From positions 1,612,001 through 1,676,000 of the forward strand of contig JASISA010000041.1 in assembly GCA_031771865.1 (NCBI GenBank): 64,000 nucleotides of DNA. The letters are read 5' to 3'. The notes beneath the pieces are model-generated. The model searched no databases. It saw nothing but the letters and a program-made list of their open reading frames with translations, and was not told where the DNA came from. The DNA comes from Nothophaeocryptopus gaeumannii. Lineage: Eukaryota; Ascomycota; Dothideomycetes; Mycosphaerellales; Mycosphaerellaceae. This document shows, piece by piece, positions 31,853 through 43,199 of this stretch. Position 1 is the first letter of the stretch. Every line of letters begins with the position of its first letter. The translations under genes and the position numbers were made by a program.

Positions 31853-32193
31853 TCTGGGTCTGCTGCAGTGTTTGCTTGTTCTCAATGAGTAGTGTGGCTC
31901 TGTCGCTGTTGCATGAGCGGACTGAACTTCACCAAGATTGATCTCCTATGCTTGCTGGGCGTTCAGGCGGCGGCAGAATACGTTGTGTGACATATTTGTA
32001 CATCATCTTACAATCTATGAAAATGTTAATGTCTCTCCATTCAAGGTCTCTCATATTATCAACTGCCATATGCGGAAATGTGTGCTCCATGCTTCTTCGT
32101 CCAACTAATCGATTAACACTCACCTCATCTCTTTTTCAACACGCCTATTCTCTCACCGTCGACACGCTCTCGCTCCCACGATACGACCCCGCC
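31853..32193. other. intergenic spacer
   Basis: About 340 bp. The frame of the next gene is open upstream of its likely start, but the sequence before 32194 looks like leader. Nothing else recognised. Confidence 0.5.
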
Positions 32194-32571
32194 ATGAATA
32201 TTAGAACCATCGATCCAAAACTCGAAGCCACAACTCGGAACGAACAAATCGCCCTTGCTCGGAAACAAGCCAGAGCCGTCGCCAAAGGCAACAAAGTATT
32301 CGTGGTGAATGACCGTGGTCAAATCACCAAGAGTTGGAGACCTATACGCCCACACGAAAACGTGGACAGCAACAGCGCGGAAGTCGATACCACCAATATG
32401 AGCCAGGTGGACATCGATGCAGCGGCGCTTTTAATTTTGGAGAAAGGACTGTGGGAACTGAGGAGGAACAAAGCCGCTGCTGAGGAACTTGAGAGGCAGT
32501 TGAGGGAGAAGAGAAATCCTCCGACGAGGGGAAAGCCGACAAGGAGGGTAAAGATACCTGGGCAGAAATGA
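32194..32571 (+). CDS. small basic hypothetical protein
   Basis: The ATG at 32194 (context CCGCCATGA) gives 125 aa; the same frame is open further upstream to 31948, but that part is Tyr/Leu/Ser-rich and unlike protein. Features are a charged, Arg/Lys-rich N-terminal half (ARKQARAVAKGNKVFVVNDRGQITKSWRPIRPHE), a helical segment DIDAAALLILEKGLWELRRNKAAAEELERQLREKRN (~70-105), and a basic tail. No signal peptide. No family recognised; it could be an RNA- or ribosome-associated protein from its charge, but this is a guess. Confidence 0.45.
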   Translation: MNIRTIDPKLEATTRNEQIALARKQARAVAKGNKVFVVNDRGQITKSWRPIRPHENVDSNSAEVDTTNMSQVDIDAAALLILEKGLWELRRNKAAAEELERQLREKRNPPTRGKPTRRVKIPGQK

Positions 32572-32721
32572 GCAGTGTATAGAGGGCATGGCGGGTTCAG
32601 AGGAGATGTGGAGATGTCTGGATGATTCTGCCAAGAAATTTGGTGTCCGTGCACACTGTTGCACATGCTGTCTCTTCAGCTGCTATCATACTCTGTATAG
32701 ATGTCTGTCGTCTTCTGGTAC

Positions 32722-35241
32722 TTATACTGTCCCCTTATTCCTAAACAACGCAATCGTCTGCACAAACCCATCCTGATTGTCATCGTAATACGCCACATCC
32801 TTCCCATCCAGCGTAATCGGCCAATGCGTCCCCACCGTATTCAAATTGTAAATACTCGTCCTGCTGTTTCCCTCCACGCTCACAATTCGACTCTGACAAA
32901 TGCTCCCATTCCCCTGCGCCGAACAATCCGTACTATAGTTATCGTAAAACGAATAATGTCCCGCTCCATAAATCAACACATCGAGAGAATTGAGGATCCT
33001 CAAACCCCATCCATCGGCTGCAGGAATCGCCGGAAGCGTCGAATTCCTCGAATCCTTCACCGTGACCTGCGAGAACGCCGGATCGAATATTGAATCCACT
33101 CTCGGAAACGGTATCCTCGCGTTAGGATTCGGTTGATAATACGCCGTTTCCGTCTGAATCTGCCCCGCATAGACATTCCGCGCATTCGCAAACTGATATT
33201 CATATCGAACGTGATGTTCAACAGCCGTACCGACCATCCATACCGGCCCCGCGGATTCATCGAGCAAGCCACGACCTGCGTAGATTGTGATTTGCGTGAG
33301 GATGGGGTCTTCGACGTCGTGGTCTGCGACCCAGAGCCAGACGTTTTCAAGGTAGAGGCCGGTCGATTGTTTGGTGAGGTGCATAGTTAGGAAGGCGGAG
33401 ATGCAGTCTTTGTCGAGGTTGGCGGATGTTACGGTTGTGTTGGGTGTTGTGGGACAGTCGGGAAGTTGGAGTTTGGAGCCTGCGAAACCTCCGATGCGGG
33501 CGTGGACGTCCCAGAGACCGCTGGGAGAGCTGGACGGGGCGATGAGGTTGTATTCGAAGAGGACGGCGCCTTTCTGTTGGCCTTGGGTGCTGACTATGGT
33601 GTCGCTCCATTCGATGCTTCCTTGTTCGCCGGGCTTGCCGATTTGGACGACAGGTTTGGGGTTGTTGATGTCGTTGAAGAATTTGCCGTAGGAGAGGAGG
33701 ACTGAGTATGACTCTCCTACAATCTTGGATCCTGCTGGGATGGTGATTGTGCTGGAGACAAGGTAGTCACCATGGTCCAGGTAGAGGACCTTACGTTGGG
33801 CTTTGGCCTGGTTGATCGCGTTCTGGAGAGCCTTGGTGTCATCGGTCTTGCCATCGCCCTTGGCGCCGAGAGTCCTTGCGCTCAAGAAGGCTGAAAGTGG
33901 ATACGTCTCGTACTGCGGCTTTGAGCGTTCGTAGTACTTGCCGTCGCTTTGAAGCAGGTTTGCGGGTCTGACGTTGGGAGTTAGCGCCTGCTGTACCTCC
34001 TTTGGTCCGTTTGGAGTGTAAGCATGACCCTCGATCCAGCCGGCAACGTAGTTGGTGTTGGACAATCTCGGACCATTTGGGCCCTGGATAGCAACCGAGA
34101 CATTGTTCAGCTTGACGTTTTCGAGGATCAAGCTGCCTGCAGTTGGTGGCTGAGAGGTCTGATCGTGAGCTGTGAGGATTCCAATAGGCGTGTTGCTGAT
34201 GCTAGAATCCAGGAAAGTGATGGAGCCGACAGTCTGCGCAGTTGGACCTCCAGAGGACATGTTGAGACCAATTGTGCAGTTGTCGATTTTGATATTTTGG
34301 TAGGTCCAGCCCCAATCCCAAATCTGATTGATAGCGGTTTGGCATCCAGAAAATGTCAAGTTCCGGACCGTGAATTGCTGATTACCCCAGTTGACTCCAT
34401 ATAGTCCTCCCTGAAATACCAAATCGTTCAAAAATCCGCCGCTTCCTTGTTCAATGAAAATGCCCTGATGCTGGGATCCAGGAGCATCGCTCATCTTGAA
34501 AACAATATTCTGGAGGGACGTAGCTTGCCCTGTGGGCCAGTGAACGCCAGTCGCAGAAGAGTTGGCTGGAATAAGTGACATATCCAGGATGAAGTTTCGA
34601 ACCTGCCTCCAGAACACATTCGTGGCGCCAAACTTGAGCTTTCCATTGGCGCCATACGGATCTCCGTCAATGAGACCTATTCCTCCGGCAGGAACGGCAA
34701 AGGTGGCAAAGGCTCTAACTGTGGGCAGGCAATTTGGATTTCCGATGATCTGAGTGTAATAGTAGTCGACTATGCTCGAGTTGATCATGTAAGTCCCTGC
34801 TGGGAAGTACACCACTGCTGGGGTTACTGTGGTCGAATTGCAAGATCCAGGCCCGCATCGTCCTCCGCTAGAAATAGCATTGTTGATGGCGGTAGTATCA
34901 TCAGTGACACCATCTCCTTTTGCACCAAAGTCCTTCACATTGCGGAAGACTTTGTATCCGGCTGGATTCGTGTTGAAAGCCGCAATGCCCTGATGCTTGA
35001 TATTATCCATCCAGTAAGAGCACTTGTCAGCAGGTGGAACTGGAGGTCGAGTCGGCCTTGGCCCTCCATTTGGATGGTGATGCCACCAGGCTGGCGAGGG
35101 TCCAGGATAGTGAGTGTATTGTGGAAACTGATGCAAGGCGGATTGGGCGAATTGTTCAACCTCTGGTGGTACGAAAATCTGGGCGTGAGCAGTGCTGCCA
35201 ACGGCACTGAGAAAAGACGCTGCGTAGAGAAAGAAATGCAT
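32722..35241 (-). CDS. secreted GH55 exo-beta-1,3-glucanase
   Basis: A single exon; the start at 35241 gives 839 aa with a signal peptide (MHFFLYAASFLSAVGSTAHA, then QIF). A Pro/His-rich linker (~35-65) precedes two pectate-lyase-like beta-helices, each opening with the repeated motif FRNVKDFGAKGDGVTDDTTAIN (~105) and LSARTLGAKGDGKTDDTKALQ (~470). That double motif is characteristic of GH55 laminarinases. The conserved segment QTETAYYQPNP (~697) carries the likely catalytic Glu. It releases glucose from beta-1,3-glucan and is used in wall remodelling or nutrition. Many N-glycosylation sites (NSS, NST, NCT, NVS) fit secretion. Upstream of 35241 the frame is open to 35451, but that part lacks a signal peptide. 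A 47-bp duplication lies ~540 bp upstream. Confidence 0.9.
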   Translation of the reverse strand: MHFFLYAASFLSAVGSTAHAQIFVPPEVEQFAQSALHQFPQYTHYPGPSPAWWHHHPNGGPRPTRPPVPPADKCSYWMDNIKHQGIAAFNTNPAGYKVFRNVKDFGAKGDGVTDDTTAINNAISSGGRCGPGSCNSTTVTPAVVYFPAGTYMINSSIVDYYYTQIIGNPNCLPTVRAFATFAVPAGGIGLIDGDPYGANGKLKFGATNVFWRQVRNFILDMSLIPANSSATGVHWPTGQATSLQNIVFKMSDAPGSQHQGIFIEQGSGGFLNDLVFQGGLYGVNWGNQQFTVRNLTFSGCQTAINQIWDWGWTYQNIKIDNCTIGLNMSSGGPTAQTVGSITFLDSSISNTPIGILTAHDQTSQPPTAGSLILENVKLNNVSVAIQGPNGPRLSNTNYVAGWIEGHAYTPNGPKEVQQALTPNVRPANLLQSDGKYYERSKPQYETYPLSAFLSARTLGAKGDGKTDDTKALQNAINQAKAQRKVLYLDHGDYLVSSTITIPAGSKIVGESYSVLLSYGKFFNDINNPKPVVQIGKPGEQGSIEWSDTIVSTQGQQKGAVLFEYNLIAPSSSPSGLWDVHARIGGFAGSKLQLPDCPTTPNTTVTSANLDKDCISAFLTMHLTKQSTGLYLENVWLWVADHDVEDPILTQITIYAGRGLLDESAGPVWMVGTAVEHHVRYEYQFANARNVYAGQIQTETAYYQPNPNARIPFPRVDSIFDPAFSQVTVKDSRNSTLPAIPAADGWGLRILNSLDVLIYGAGHYSFYDNYSTDCSAQGNGSICQSRIVSVEGNSRTSIYNLNTVGTHWPITLDGKDVAYYDDNQDGFVQTIALFRNKGTV

Positions 35242-36146
35242 GATGATAGACGGGATTGGGAAAGTAGATGAAAGACAAACCCTGCGAGCCTCACCCGTAG
35301 CGTAGGACGATGAAGCAGCTGGTGACCTTACATATACAGAGCCAAACAACCGAGACAGCTTGTCATGTTCAGCTGTCGTTTTGGGCTGGAGCTGGCAGGA
35401 GATCGACTCGTGAGCTCCACGGAAACGCAAACGTTCTGCTGGCAGACGCACGTTGCAATTAGCTTGCGACTGTATTGAGCTGGTTGTCAGCTCAGATTGG
35501 CCCGTACAATGGATGTATAGGAGCAGTGGAAATTAGATCACAACAGCCATCGAGCCAAGGGGTGTTCTTAGTGGCGAAAACTCCAAGGAGGTTGCCAAGA
35601 GGTCGGAAGATCACCATCAGGATGCGGTGCGGATGAATCCGTATGGAGGATCTTCCAGTCTAGCCTGGATCCAGCAGGATCATCGCATATGAAGTGCGGC
35701 GCAGCGGCATCTTGCAGATTGATGTCGCACACCATACCACGCGCGGTCATTCTGCTTGTGCTGACTATGACTGTGCCATGAAATAGATTATGGATCAGCC
35801 TGTCGTATACCGTACGCCCTTTCCAATGGGATAGATCATGAATAGCCTGTCGTATACCGTACGCCCTTTCGAAGGAATTCTGGAAAACATATTGCCTTCA
35901 TCAGAACAATCTGCACCTTGGCAGTGAGTGAACAGCGTGCCAGCCACTTGAAGCTTGCGTGAGAAGCACGCGTTGCTGGTTCACGAAACGTCGACGTCCA
36001 GCAACTTTAGTCGTACCATGGACAGTAATGGGCGCAGCCTCTTGCTCCGGCCTCGTCGAACGTCCTTTGGCCGACTCAGTCCTGCCTCCTGTAGCCGTGT
36101 TTGTCCTATAACCAGAAGCACAAGTCCAGATGCGAACGCAAAATCC
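35242..36146. other. intergenic region with a direct repeat
   Basis: About 900 bp between the GH55 start (-) and the stop of the esterase gene (-). Holds the GH55 promoter and a tandem duplication (listed separately). No gene seen. Confidence 0.5.
35783..35870. repeat. two imperfect tandem copies of a ~47-bp unit
   Basis: The 27 bp at 35797-35823 recur identically at 35844-35870 (both contain gtcgtataccgtacgcc); preceding bases (atagat-atg-at) also match with a one-base indel. It lies ~540-630 bp upstream of the GH55 start, so it may double a regulatory site. Confidence 0.9.
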
Positions 36147-36971
36147 TCATTTCATCTCTGTGCTGTAGTGACAGCCGCCAACACACTCTGAAAGCGCACT
36201 CTGCGCCTGCCACGCCTTGCCATCGTCCCACGCGGGCAACACAAACGGCAAGCTCTCCGGAGCCTGATCTGGCCACACCCTTCGAATCAAAGCAAGAAGC
36301 TCATCGTACAGGACCTGGTACCCTGCAGGGGAAAGATGTAGTCCATCATACAGGAAGCTCTGAAGAACCTCATTCTGTGGCATGTCGATCGAGCCAATAG
36401 GTTCAGGATCCACCAGACTCCCTCCAGCACACCCTATCAACGTAGCCCAAAGATCCAGAACTTCGACATCAAGTTCCTCCCCAATCTGCCTCACAGCTTC
36501 AGCATACTGCTTCGTCGCCGCAGCTTTGCGCCTGATTAAATCGCCCCAACCTGGATCTGATGCCCGGTCACTCGCCAAACTCTTCCGTTCGTCTGTCGGT
36601 GGAGGCGAGATCAGTATCGTTCGGATACCCTCATGCCCTCTCACATCCGGATGCATCACCATCGCCTTCGTATTACTGACAAACTCATCCAACGGAACAT
36701 GTTGTTGAGGCCCTCCAGGCGTATCAGGTAATCTCGCATCATTAGCTCCAAAGAAGAAAGTCATAAACCGGATTCTTGCGACATCGCGTGGTGGGATGAC
36801 TTGTGGGAGCACTTGGAGGGCTTGGCGGGTGTTGTATCCGCTGAGGCCGCGGTTGACGATATCGAGTTTTCGGATGTAGGAGTTGCTGAGGGCTGCGGCG
36901 AAGGCGAAGCCGCGGTCTTGGGTGTAGGCGTGTTGAGTGATGCTGTCGCCGAAGAGGAGGAACTGGTCCAT
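36147..36971 (-). CDS. IAH1: SGNH/GDSL esterase, isoamyl-acetate-hydrolysing type
   Basis: From the ATG at 36971 it encodes 274 aa starting MDQFLLFGDSITQHAY. Block I GDSIT holds the nucleophile Ser; block II is RGLSGYNTRQAL; block III FFGANDARLPD; block V DGLHLSPAGYQVLYDEL contributes Asp and His. Yeast Iah1 hydrolyses acetate esters and the order and spacing here match it. The frame is open 29 codons further upstream (MLMLRYLPLLTSILHF); that stretch could be a hydrophobic leader, but the shorter start fits family length. It is cytosolic if the short start is right. A 345-bp inverted-repeat element sits 113 bp upstream of the start and so within the likely promoter. Confidence 0.85.
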   Translation of the reverse strand: MDQFLLFGDSITQHAYTQDRGFAFAAALSNSYIRKLDIVNRGLSGYNTRQALQVLPQVIPPRDVARIRFMTFFFGANDARLPDTPGGPQQHVPLDEFVSNTKAMVMHPDVRGHEGIRTILISPPPTDERKSLASDRASDPGWGDLIRRKAAATKQYAEAVRQIGEELDVEVLDLWATLIGCAGGSLVDPEPIGSIDMPQNEVLQSFLYDGLHLSPAGYQVLYDELLALIRRVWPDQAPESLPFVLPAWDDGKAWQAQSALSECVGGCHYSTEMK

Positions 36972-37083
36972 TTGTATGTAAGTATGGGGCGCCGTCTGGC
37001 GAGATGGGTGGAAGTGGAGAATGGAGGTCAAGAGAGGGAGGTAGCGCAGCATCAGCATGGTGTTTAAGCTCTTGACATTTGTT

Positions 37084-37432
37084 TACTGTGTTCCGGAAAA
37101 AGCCTGTCAGTCAGTCTTCGACTTTCGACGAGCAATAGGACGACGAATTGCGCACTCCTTCTGCGGTGCAAATTCAACGAGAAGCGCGCTTTAACATAGC
37201 GCAATCTCCTTATAGACATCTCTTACCTCTTCTTTTGGCTCTTTTACTCTAGGAAAAGGCGTGCCTAAGGTACAGTAGGTAGGGCGCTTTTACTGTCGCG
37301 TTCTCGTTATCCTCGTAGTCCAAGTATTGCTAATGAAATGTCGCTAATTTCCATTCAACTTGATTAGAAAAGATACCTTCTCGTGACACTGTCAAAAGTA
37401 CTGGACTAACAGGCTTTTTCCGGAACACAGTA
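37084..37432. mobile_element. MITE-like element: 22-bp terminal inverted repeats, TA target duplication
   Basis: Bases 37086-37107 (starting ctgtgttccgg) are the exact reverse complement of 37409-37430, and both ends are flanked by TA (37084-37085 and 37431-37432). The element proper is 345 bp with no coding capacity. Partial complementarity continues inward (agtc/agt patches). Size, TA duplication and lack of a transposase fit a non-autonomous Tc1/mariner-type element. It was found once in this window. Confidence 0.85.
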
Positions 37433-37899
37433 TCCGGTTCGATATCCGATCCGGCTATCCGACCGGCCGAGAGGCGGACTTGGTGCGAATTATCGACACA
37501 CTCCTCTCTTCTGCATACAACATCACCATTCGAAGAAGACGAGTCGATCTACTTGTGCTTGCTGCAAGATTGAGAACTCTGTCATTCCCGGGCACCGCCA
37601 TAGCTGCAGCTGGCCAATTCCTGGTGACTTCAAACAAGCAAGCAACACCGCCGGCAGTGTGGGAGTAAGAAGAGGACCATTAAAGGGTATGACAAGGGAA
37701 GAAGTTCCAAGAGAAGCTCTGTGATCATGTCCTACTTTCTGACTGTGCACTGCCGAAAACTCTTACTTTCTATGCATCCCGCTCGCATGTACTAATCATC
37801 ATCCACGCAAGCCAGAAACCCGACAGTAAACCTCCAACTCCTCGCTATATAACCACTGATCTCCGCGGTAGCTATCTCAAAATGTGGACTATTTTGCCT
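37433..37899. other. intergenic spacer
   Basis: Between the inverted-repeat element and the 3' end of the P-type ATPase gene. Nothing recognised. Confidence 0.5.
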
Positions 37900-40800
37900 C
37901 TACCAAGCCAACTTGGCCACGATGCTCTGAGGATAATTCCGGACGATGTACTTGCGGCCCTCGTCCAGTAGTAAAATACCCATGCCAAAAGCCATAGGTA
38001 GGAACCAGTCCTGGGCTGGAATGACAGCGGTTTGAAGGACGCTGTGGAATTTGGGGACGTAGAGGAAGAAGATGGCGATTACGAGAGCGAAGGCGATGGC
38101 TGGGAGGAGGAGCCAGTTCATGCTGTGGCTGAGGAGGGAGAGGCGACGGGTTCGGATGGCGAAGAGGTTGAACCTGTTTGAAAGTTAGTGAGAAGTCCCA
38201 AAGTGATAGTGGGTGGCATTTTGTGCTTACCATTGCATCACAACTAGGTTGACAAAGTAGACCGAGGAGGCGGTATTGAGGATGTCTAGGTAGGTATCTT
38301 GTGTCATACCAGCTGGGACAGTTCCGAAGCCAAACCAGAGGATCGAGAAAGGAATGCCTGCTCGCTGGGCGTACCAGTAACCCATGGAGAAAGAAGCCAC
38401 AGTCTCGAGAACACCCAAGAACCCGTAAGCTTGCAAGATGAGCTTGAAGTTGACAAGACGATCCTTCTTCGCATTTCGTGGAGGACGAGTTAGAACGTCA
38501 GCCTCGGGCTTCTCGTATGCCAAAGCAGTCGCAGCAGCGCAATCGGTGAAGCAGCAAATAACGATCATCAGAAAACTGCTGAGAATCTGCGGAAGACCGA
38601 AGCAGACGTTTGTCATGACGGGCCAGAATTCGGAGAAGGAACCAGCGGGGAGCAGGTAGCAGATGGTCTTCTTGAGGTTGTCGTATACGACTCGGCCATA
38701 CTTGACGGCCTCGATGATTGCGGCAAAGGAGTCGAGCAGAACCATGTCGGCAGCTTCGATAGCGATGTCGCTTCCAGAGCCCATAGCGATACCAACGTCT
38801 GCTTCCTTGAGAGAAGGCGCATCGTTAACACCATCACCAGTCATGCCGACTGTCAGGTCGCGACTCTGGAACTCGCGGACGATCTTGAGCTTGTGTTCGG
38901 GAGTGGTACGTGCGAAGACGATCTCGTCGTACTTGGCAAGCTTATCCCACATGCTATCGTCGAGCGTCTCAATGTCTGCGCCGGAAAGCACAATCGATTT
39001 TGTCTTGTAATCGGACTTGTCTGAGTTGTACTCTTCCTTGACCTCGTAGATCCCAGCGCTCTCCAGATAGCCGCTTGCGAAAGCCAGGTTTGTGACGTCG
39101 TCGATGTTCTTTGGCGTTTGAGTGATGATACCGCACTCAGCAGCAATCGCCGCCGCAGTGAGCTTGAAATCACCAGTGACCATGAATACGCGAATACCAG
39201 CTCCCCGGAGAGTGTTGACAACCTCAGGAATCTCAGCACGTGGAGGATCGACAATGCCAACAAGACCAGAGAGAATGAGATCGCCACCGCTTGCGCCCAT
39301 GATGAAACGCTCGTATACTCTAGGTTGCTCGACTGGATCGAAGAGGACGTTTTCCAATGGCTTTTCGGCGAGGAGAATGACGCGCTTGCCTTGAGATGAC
39401 CAGTAATCCTTCATTCCTTCGAGTGTGCGCTTGTCTTGCTCGTCCATTGTTTTGATAGAGCCATCGGTGTCAATGTATTGTGTGCAGCGCGGGAGAAGGA
39501 TGTCTGGGGCTCCCTTGATCATCAGGAGTGGGTTCTCGGAAGTCTCGCCCTTGGCTACGTTGATAGCAAACTTGTTCTTGCTGTTGAATGCGACCTTGAA
39601 AATAGAGCGCCACGCATCCCGTAAGCCAGATACTGAGCTCATCGACTCGGCGAAGCGAAGCACGGCAGAGTCAGTAGCATCTCCGTTCACCTTGCGGTCG
39701 GCTAGCGGTCGATCCATCGTTGAAACATCAAACTCGGCATCGTTGCAAACAGCACATGCATTGGCCAACTGACGCAGACCCTCGCAGTTCTCGTATTGCT
39801 GAGGCGCATCGGTTGCGAGCATTGAAGTCTTGCCAACCAAAAAGTCGGTGACAGTCATTATGTTGCGAGTGAGAGTACCTGTCTTGTCCGAGCAGATCAC
39901 GGTGACTGCACCAAGTGTCTCAACGGTCTTCAAGCTCTTGCAAAGAATCTTGTTCTTCCTCATGATGTTTGCAGTAATGGTCAAGCTGGCGGTGACAGCA
40001 ATCGGGAGACCTTCTGGAATGAAAGCGACTGCAACGGACACGCAGCTAACGATGAGCATGGCGACACTGATCCAATCTGGATGTTTTTGTCGAAGCCAGC
40101 CAGCCCAGACAGCGATGACAACGACTACCATGGTAAGCATCAGGCCGACGATGATCGAGACGAAGTAGAAGATTTCCTTCTGGAGTGGTGTCATGCCCCT
40201 TTTGGGCGTGCTCGTTAGCTTGGCAATACGACCAAAGACTGTTTGGTCTCCAGTCTCGAGGATCAGACCCCAGGCGCTGCCAGACACGCAGTGAGTGCCG
40301 GCAAGACCAATACAAGCAGTTTCGAGGTAGTTGGAATCGGTCGAGTCAACGGATCCGAGCAAAGGCACGGTCTCTCCAGTGAGAATAGAGCGGTCGAAGC
40401 GGACATCGGAAGATACCTCAATAAACCGAACATCTGCTGGAAGCTTGTTGCCGATAGTGATTCTCAGAACATCACCAGGAACCACATCTCGTCCATCCAC
40501 GCGAACTTGCTGCCCATCACGGAGCACCAGACACTCATCCGGAAGCATTTGTGTGATCGAAGCCATGACCTTGGAGCTGGAGAAATCCTGCCAGAATGAG
40601 AAAGAGGCCTGGATGAGCCAGACCAGAATGAGGACAATGGCGAGAGCAAGATTGGCGACTGCTGGATTTGGCTCGCCGAGTGGTTTCCACGCGATGAAGA
40701 CGAGGATGCCGGCGATGAACAAGATTGAACCGAAGCCTCCGAAGAGGTAGCCGATGGTCTTTTGAAACCATCTCGAGGCAGGTGGAGATGGCACGTTGCG

Positions 40801-41283
40801 ACCGATGGTCTTCAGTTTTGACGCAGCGTCAGCAGCGGATAGACCGTTGCTTCTTGAAGTACCAAAGCGGCTGAGAAGTTCTTCGGGGTTGGCAATATGG
40901 TAGTCGATGTCATTAAATTCGATTTGTGCCTTCTCCGCCTTGTTGAGCTTGGGTTTTGAGACAGATTCTCTTCTCTCGTCTTTGACGAAGCTTTTGCGCT
41001 TGCCTTCTTCAATGCCGAAAGAGAGTGTTCTGAATTGTGGTGGCAAGGCGATGCTGGGGTCGATGCTCCTGCGAGCGGAGTGTATTGACAGGGAGTCTCG
41101 CGATCTCGAGCGGGTCCTTGAGCGTCCGATGCTGCCATGGCTTCTATCGAATCGTTCTGTGCTGGCGCGCGTAGGACGCACGTCGTCGGCGTAGGTGATA
41201 CGGCCACGGTCATTGCTGGTCACGCGCTCCAGATCGCTGGCCGAAGCGGCGTGGGCCTTGGGCAGTTTGTCCATTCCGTCCAT
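37900..41283 (-). CDS. type II (Na/K-ATPase-like) P-type cation ATPase
   Basis: Two exons, 38231-41283 and 37900-38173, with a 57-nt GTAAGC...AACAG intron, give 1,108 aa. Start at 41283 (MDGMDKL); upstream codons in frame lack support. An ~100-residue Ser/Arg-rich cytosolic N-terminus precedes the family core: TGET (~315), TM4 PEGLP, the phosphorylation motif CSDKTGTLTRN (Asp ~466), KGAPD, and the hinge TGDGVNDAPSLKEADVGIAMG. Ten membrane segments are expected. The segment LAYEKPEADVLTRPPRNAKKDRLV after TM6 and the C-terminal half are closest to Na/K and H/K ATPases (IIC). TM6, DLGTD in animal pumps, reads CFTDC here, so the ion is uncertain. Transported ion could be Na, K, H or Ca. Located in plasma membrane or an endomembrane. 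Confidence 0.85.
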
Positions 41284-43199
41284 GGTGCTGTTGTCGTCGC
41301 TGCGGAAGGACTGAGTAGTGCAGCGAAGAAGTGACGACGAGCGACGCGCAGAGAAAAGCAAGGGAATTGAGAGCAACAATAACTCAGCTTCAGGCGACGG
41401 GCTTTATTTGAGCCAGCTGGGGACGCTGGCGCATGTGAAAAGCGAGATTAGCTCTACCAGGTGCCACTCGACACGTGCCTCAAACGCTGCGCTCGCTCAG
41501 CATAAAGCAACAGCCACGAACAAAGACAAACGTAAGGGCGATGAAGGCGATTCGATGCTTTGTGCCCCAGCGGAGCCTGGTAGCATTCGGGACACCTCCC
41601 AGCTCGAGTCCAACGAGTGCAGCAGGGTGTTTGGGGCAGGCCATCCATAGGCCATCCACAGACCACCTGCTCTCTGGACGCTCGGCGCAGGCTGTGCTGC
41701 ACGCCAATGCAATGTTAATGCGCTGCGTGATTTACAGGCAGAGGTGGTCGTGTGGGAGGCAGTCAAGAGCAGTCAGATTTGTATGAGGCATTTTCTGGCA
41801 TACCAACCACATGTGGAAAGGCCGATACCATTGACTTGCGCAACACAGACACGCACCGGCAATTTGTCACGAGAGCAGAGCATCCCCGACCATTTCTTCC
41901 GCCTCGTCGATGCTGACTTCCGAAAGTAATGGCCTCGTGGCTAGGAGCTCACTCATGGCTCCATACGAGCAGATGGAAAGGCTGTGAGGTCCCGACAAGG
42001 TGCAAAACAGGCCCTCGCCTAGCAGCACTGGTTACCGACGACCCGCAGCCACCGTCAACTCAGCGTCCAGCAGACCTCGTTGATGAGTGAGGGGAATTGG
42101 AGACTCTCCATCGTCTGCATTGGCGACTTCAAGCGAGGCCGCCGCTGCTGGCACCTCGTACATCATCTTCGCCTTCCGTACAGTGTCTTCACTGTCTTCA
42201 GTCTTCCACCTTCATCACAGCCGTACCGCACACCCATCCCATCTCACAGTCCAAGCCAGCCGTGGTGCGACCGCCGGTCAGCCACAATTTATGCTTTTCG
42301 CATCCTCGCATGAAAGTTGCCAAGTTCGATACCGAAACTCTACCTAGCCCTGCCGTGAAACACAACCCCCAACTTGGCCCCTGCACTCTGCACGGCTTGC
42401 TTGCAGAATGCAGAGTGCATGTGGCATGTGCGAATTCTCCCACGTTGCTCGGCAGGACCGACATCTAACTAGACATGCTGCTATGCAGTCTTCAAGACTG
42501 ATGACAGGCAGACGACCCTATAGCCGTAGATATACCCAATCTCTATGCAGCCATATCCTCGTCGTTCGTAGTGCAGCCTCGGCCACTATGAAACCCAAGC
42601 GTATACAACAGTGCTCATCAGGTCGATATCTCGGTGGCACTTGAAAATCGCACAGATGGCAGAAACCAGACGATTTGTACCTATGGCCGTGGATGCTGAC
42701 TGGGACTTGTGCTGGTGCTGGAAGGTTATCTTCGGCATGCAAAGAGAAAATCGGCGTTCTCCATGCGATTGTGGCGTAATAGAGATGATACCTATAGGTA
42801 CATGTGGGCAGGCGAAGGTTTGTCGCCTCATGGCGGCCAGATGTGGGAGTGAGGATAAGACCGATCGAGCTTGAATGTCTTCCGTCGTCGGAACGGAAGT
42901 CATGACACTGCCGTATGTTTAGACGCGCCATTTTGACATTTTGTTCATTACATACCACTTTCAGTCATTCATTCAAGACCAATGTTCCAGCGAAACGGAC
43001 CGGTGCTGAAAGATCAGCGGACGCCGCGATATAGCTTGGCCGCGCTTGAAGTTCGCCGCGCATGTGGGTTTTGTTGAGATGTCGGGTGATCTACCTCAAG
43101 CAGCATAGAGATCATAGGCGCGAGAGCTGGTGGAGTGCGGAGTGATGAAGAACTCAATCCGAATAGTCCGGAAAGGCCAGTGTCGGAAAGATCTGAGGC
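41284..43199. other. 1.9-kb intergenic region
   Basis: Upstream of the ATPase gene and downstream of ISY1. Only short frames without family resemblance. A perfect 11-bp inverted repeat (tgcactctgca 42382-42392 and its complement 42409-42419) could form a small hairpin; no function is known. Confidence 0.5.
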
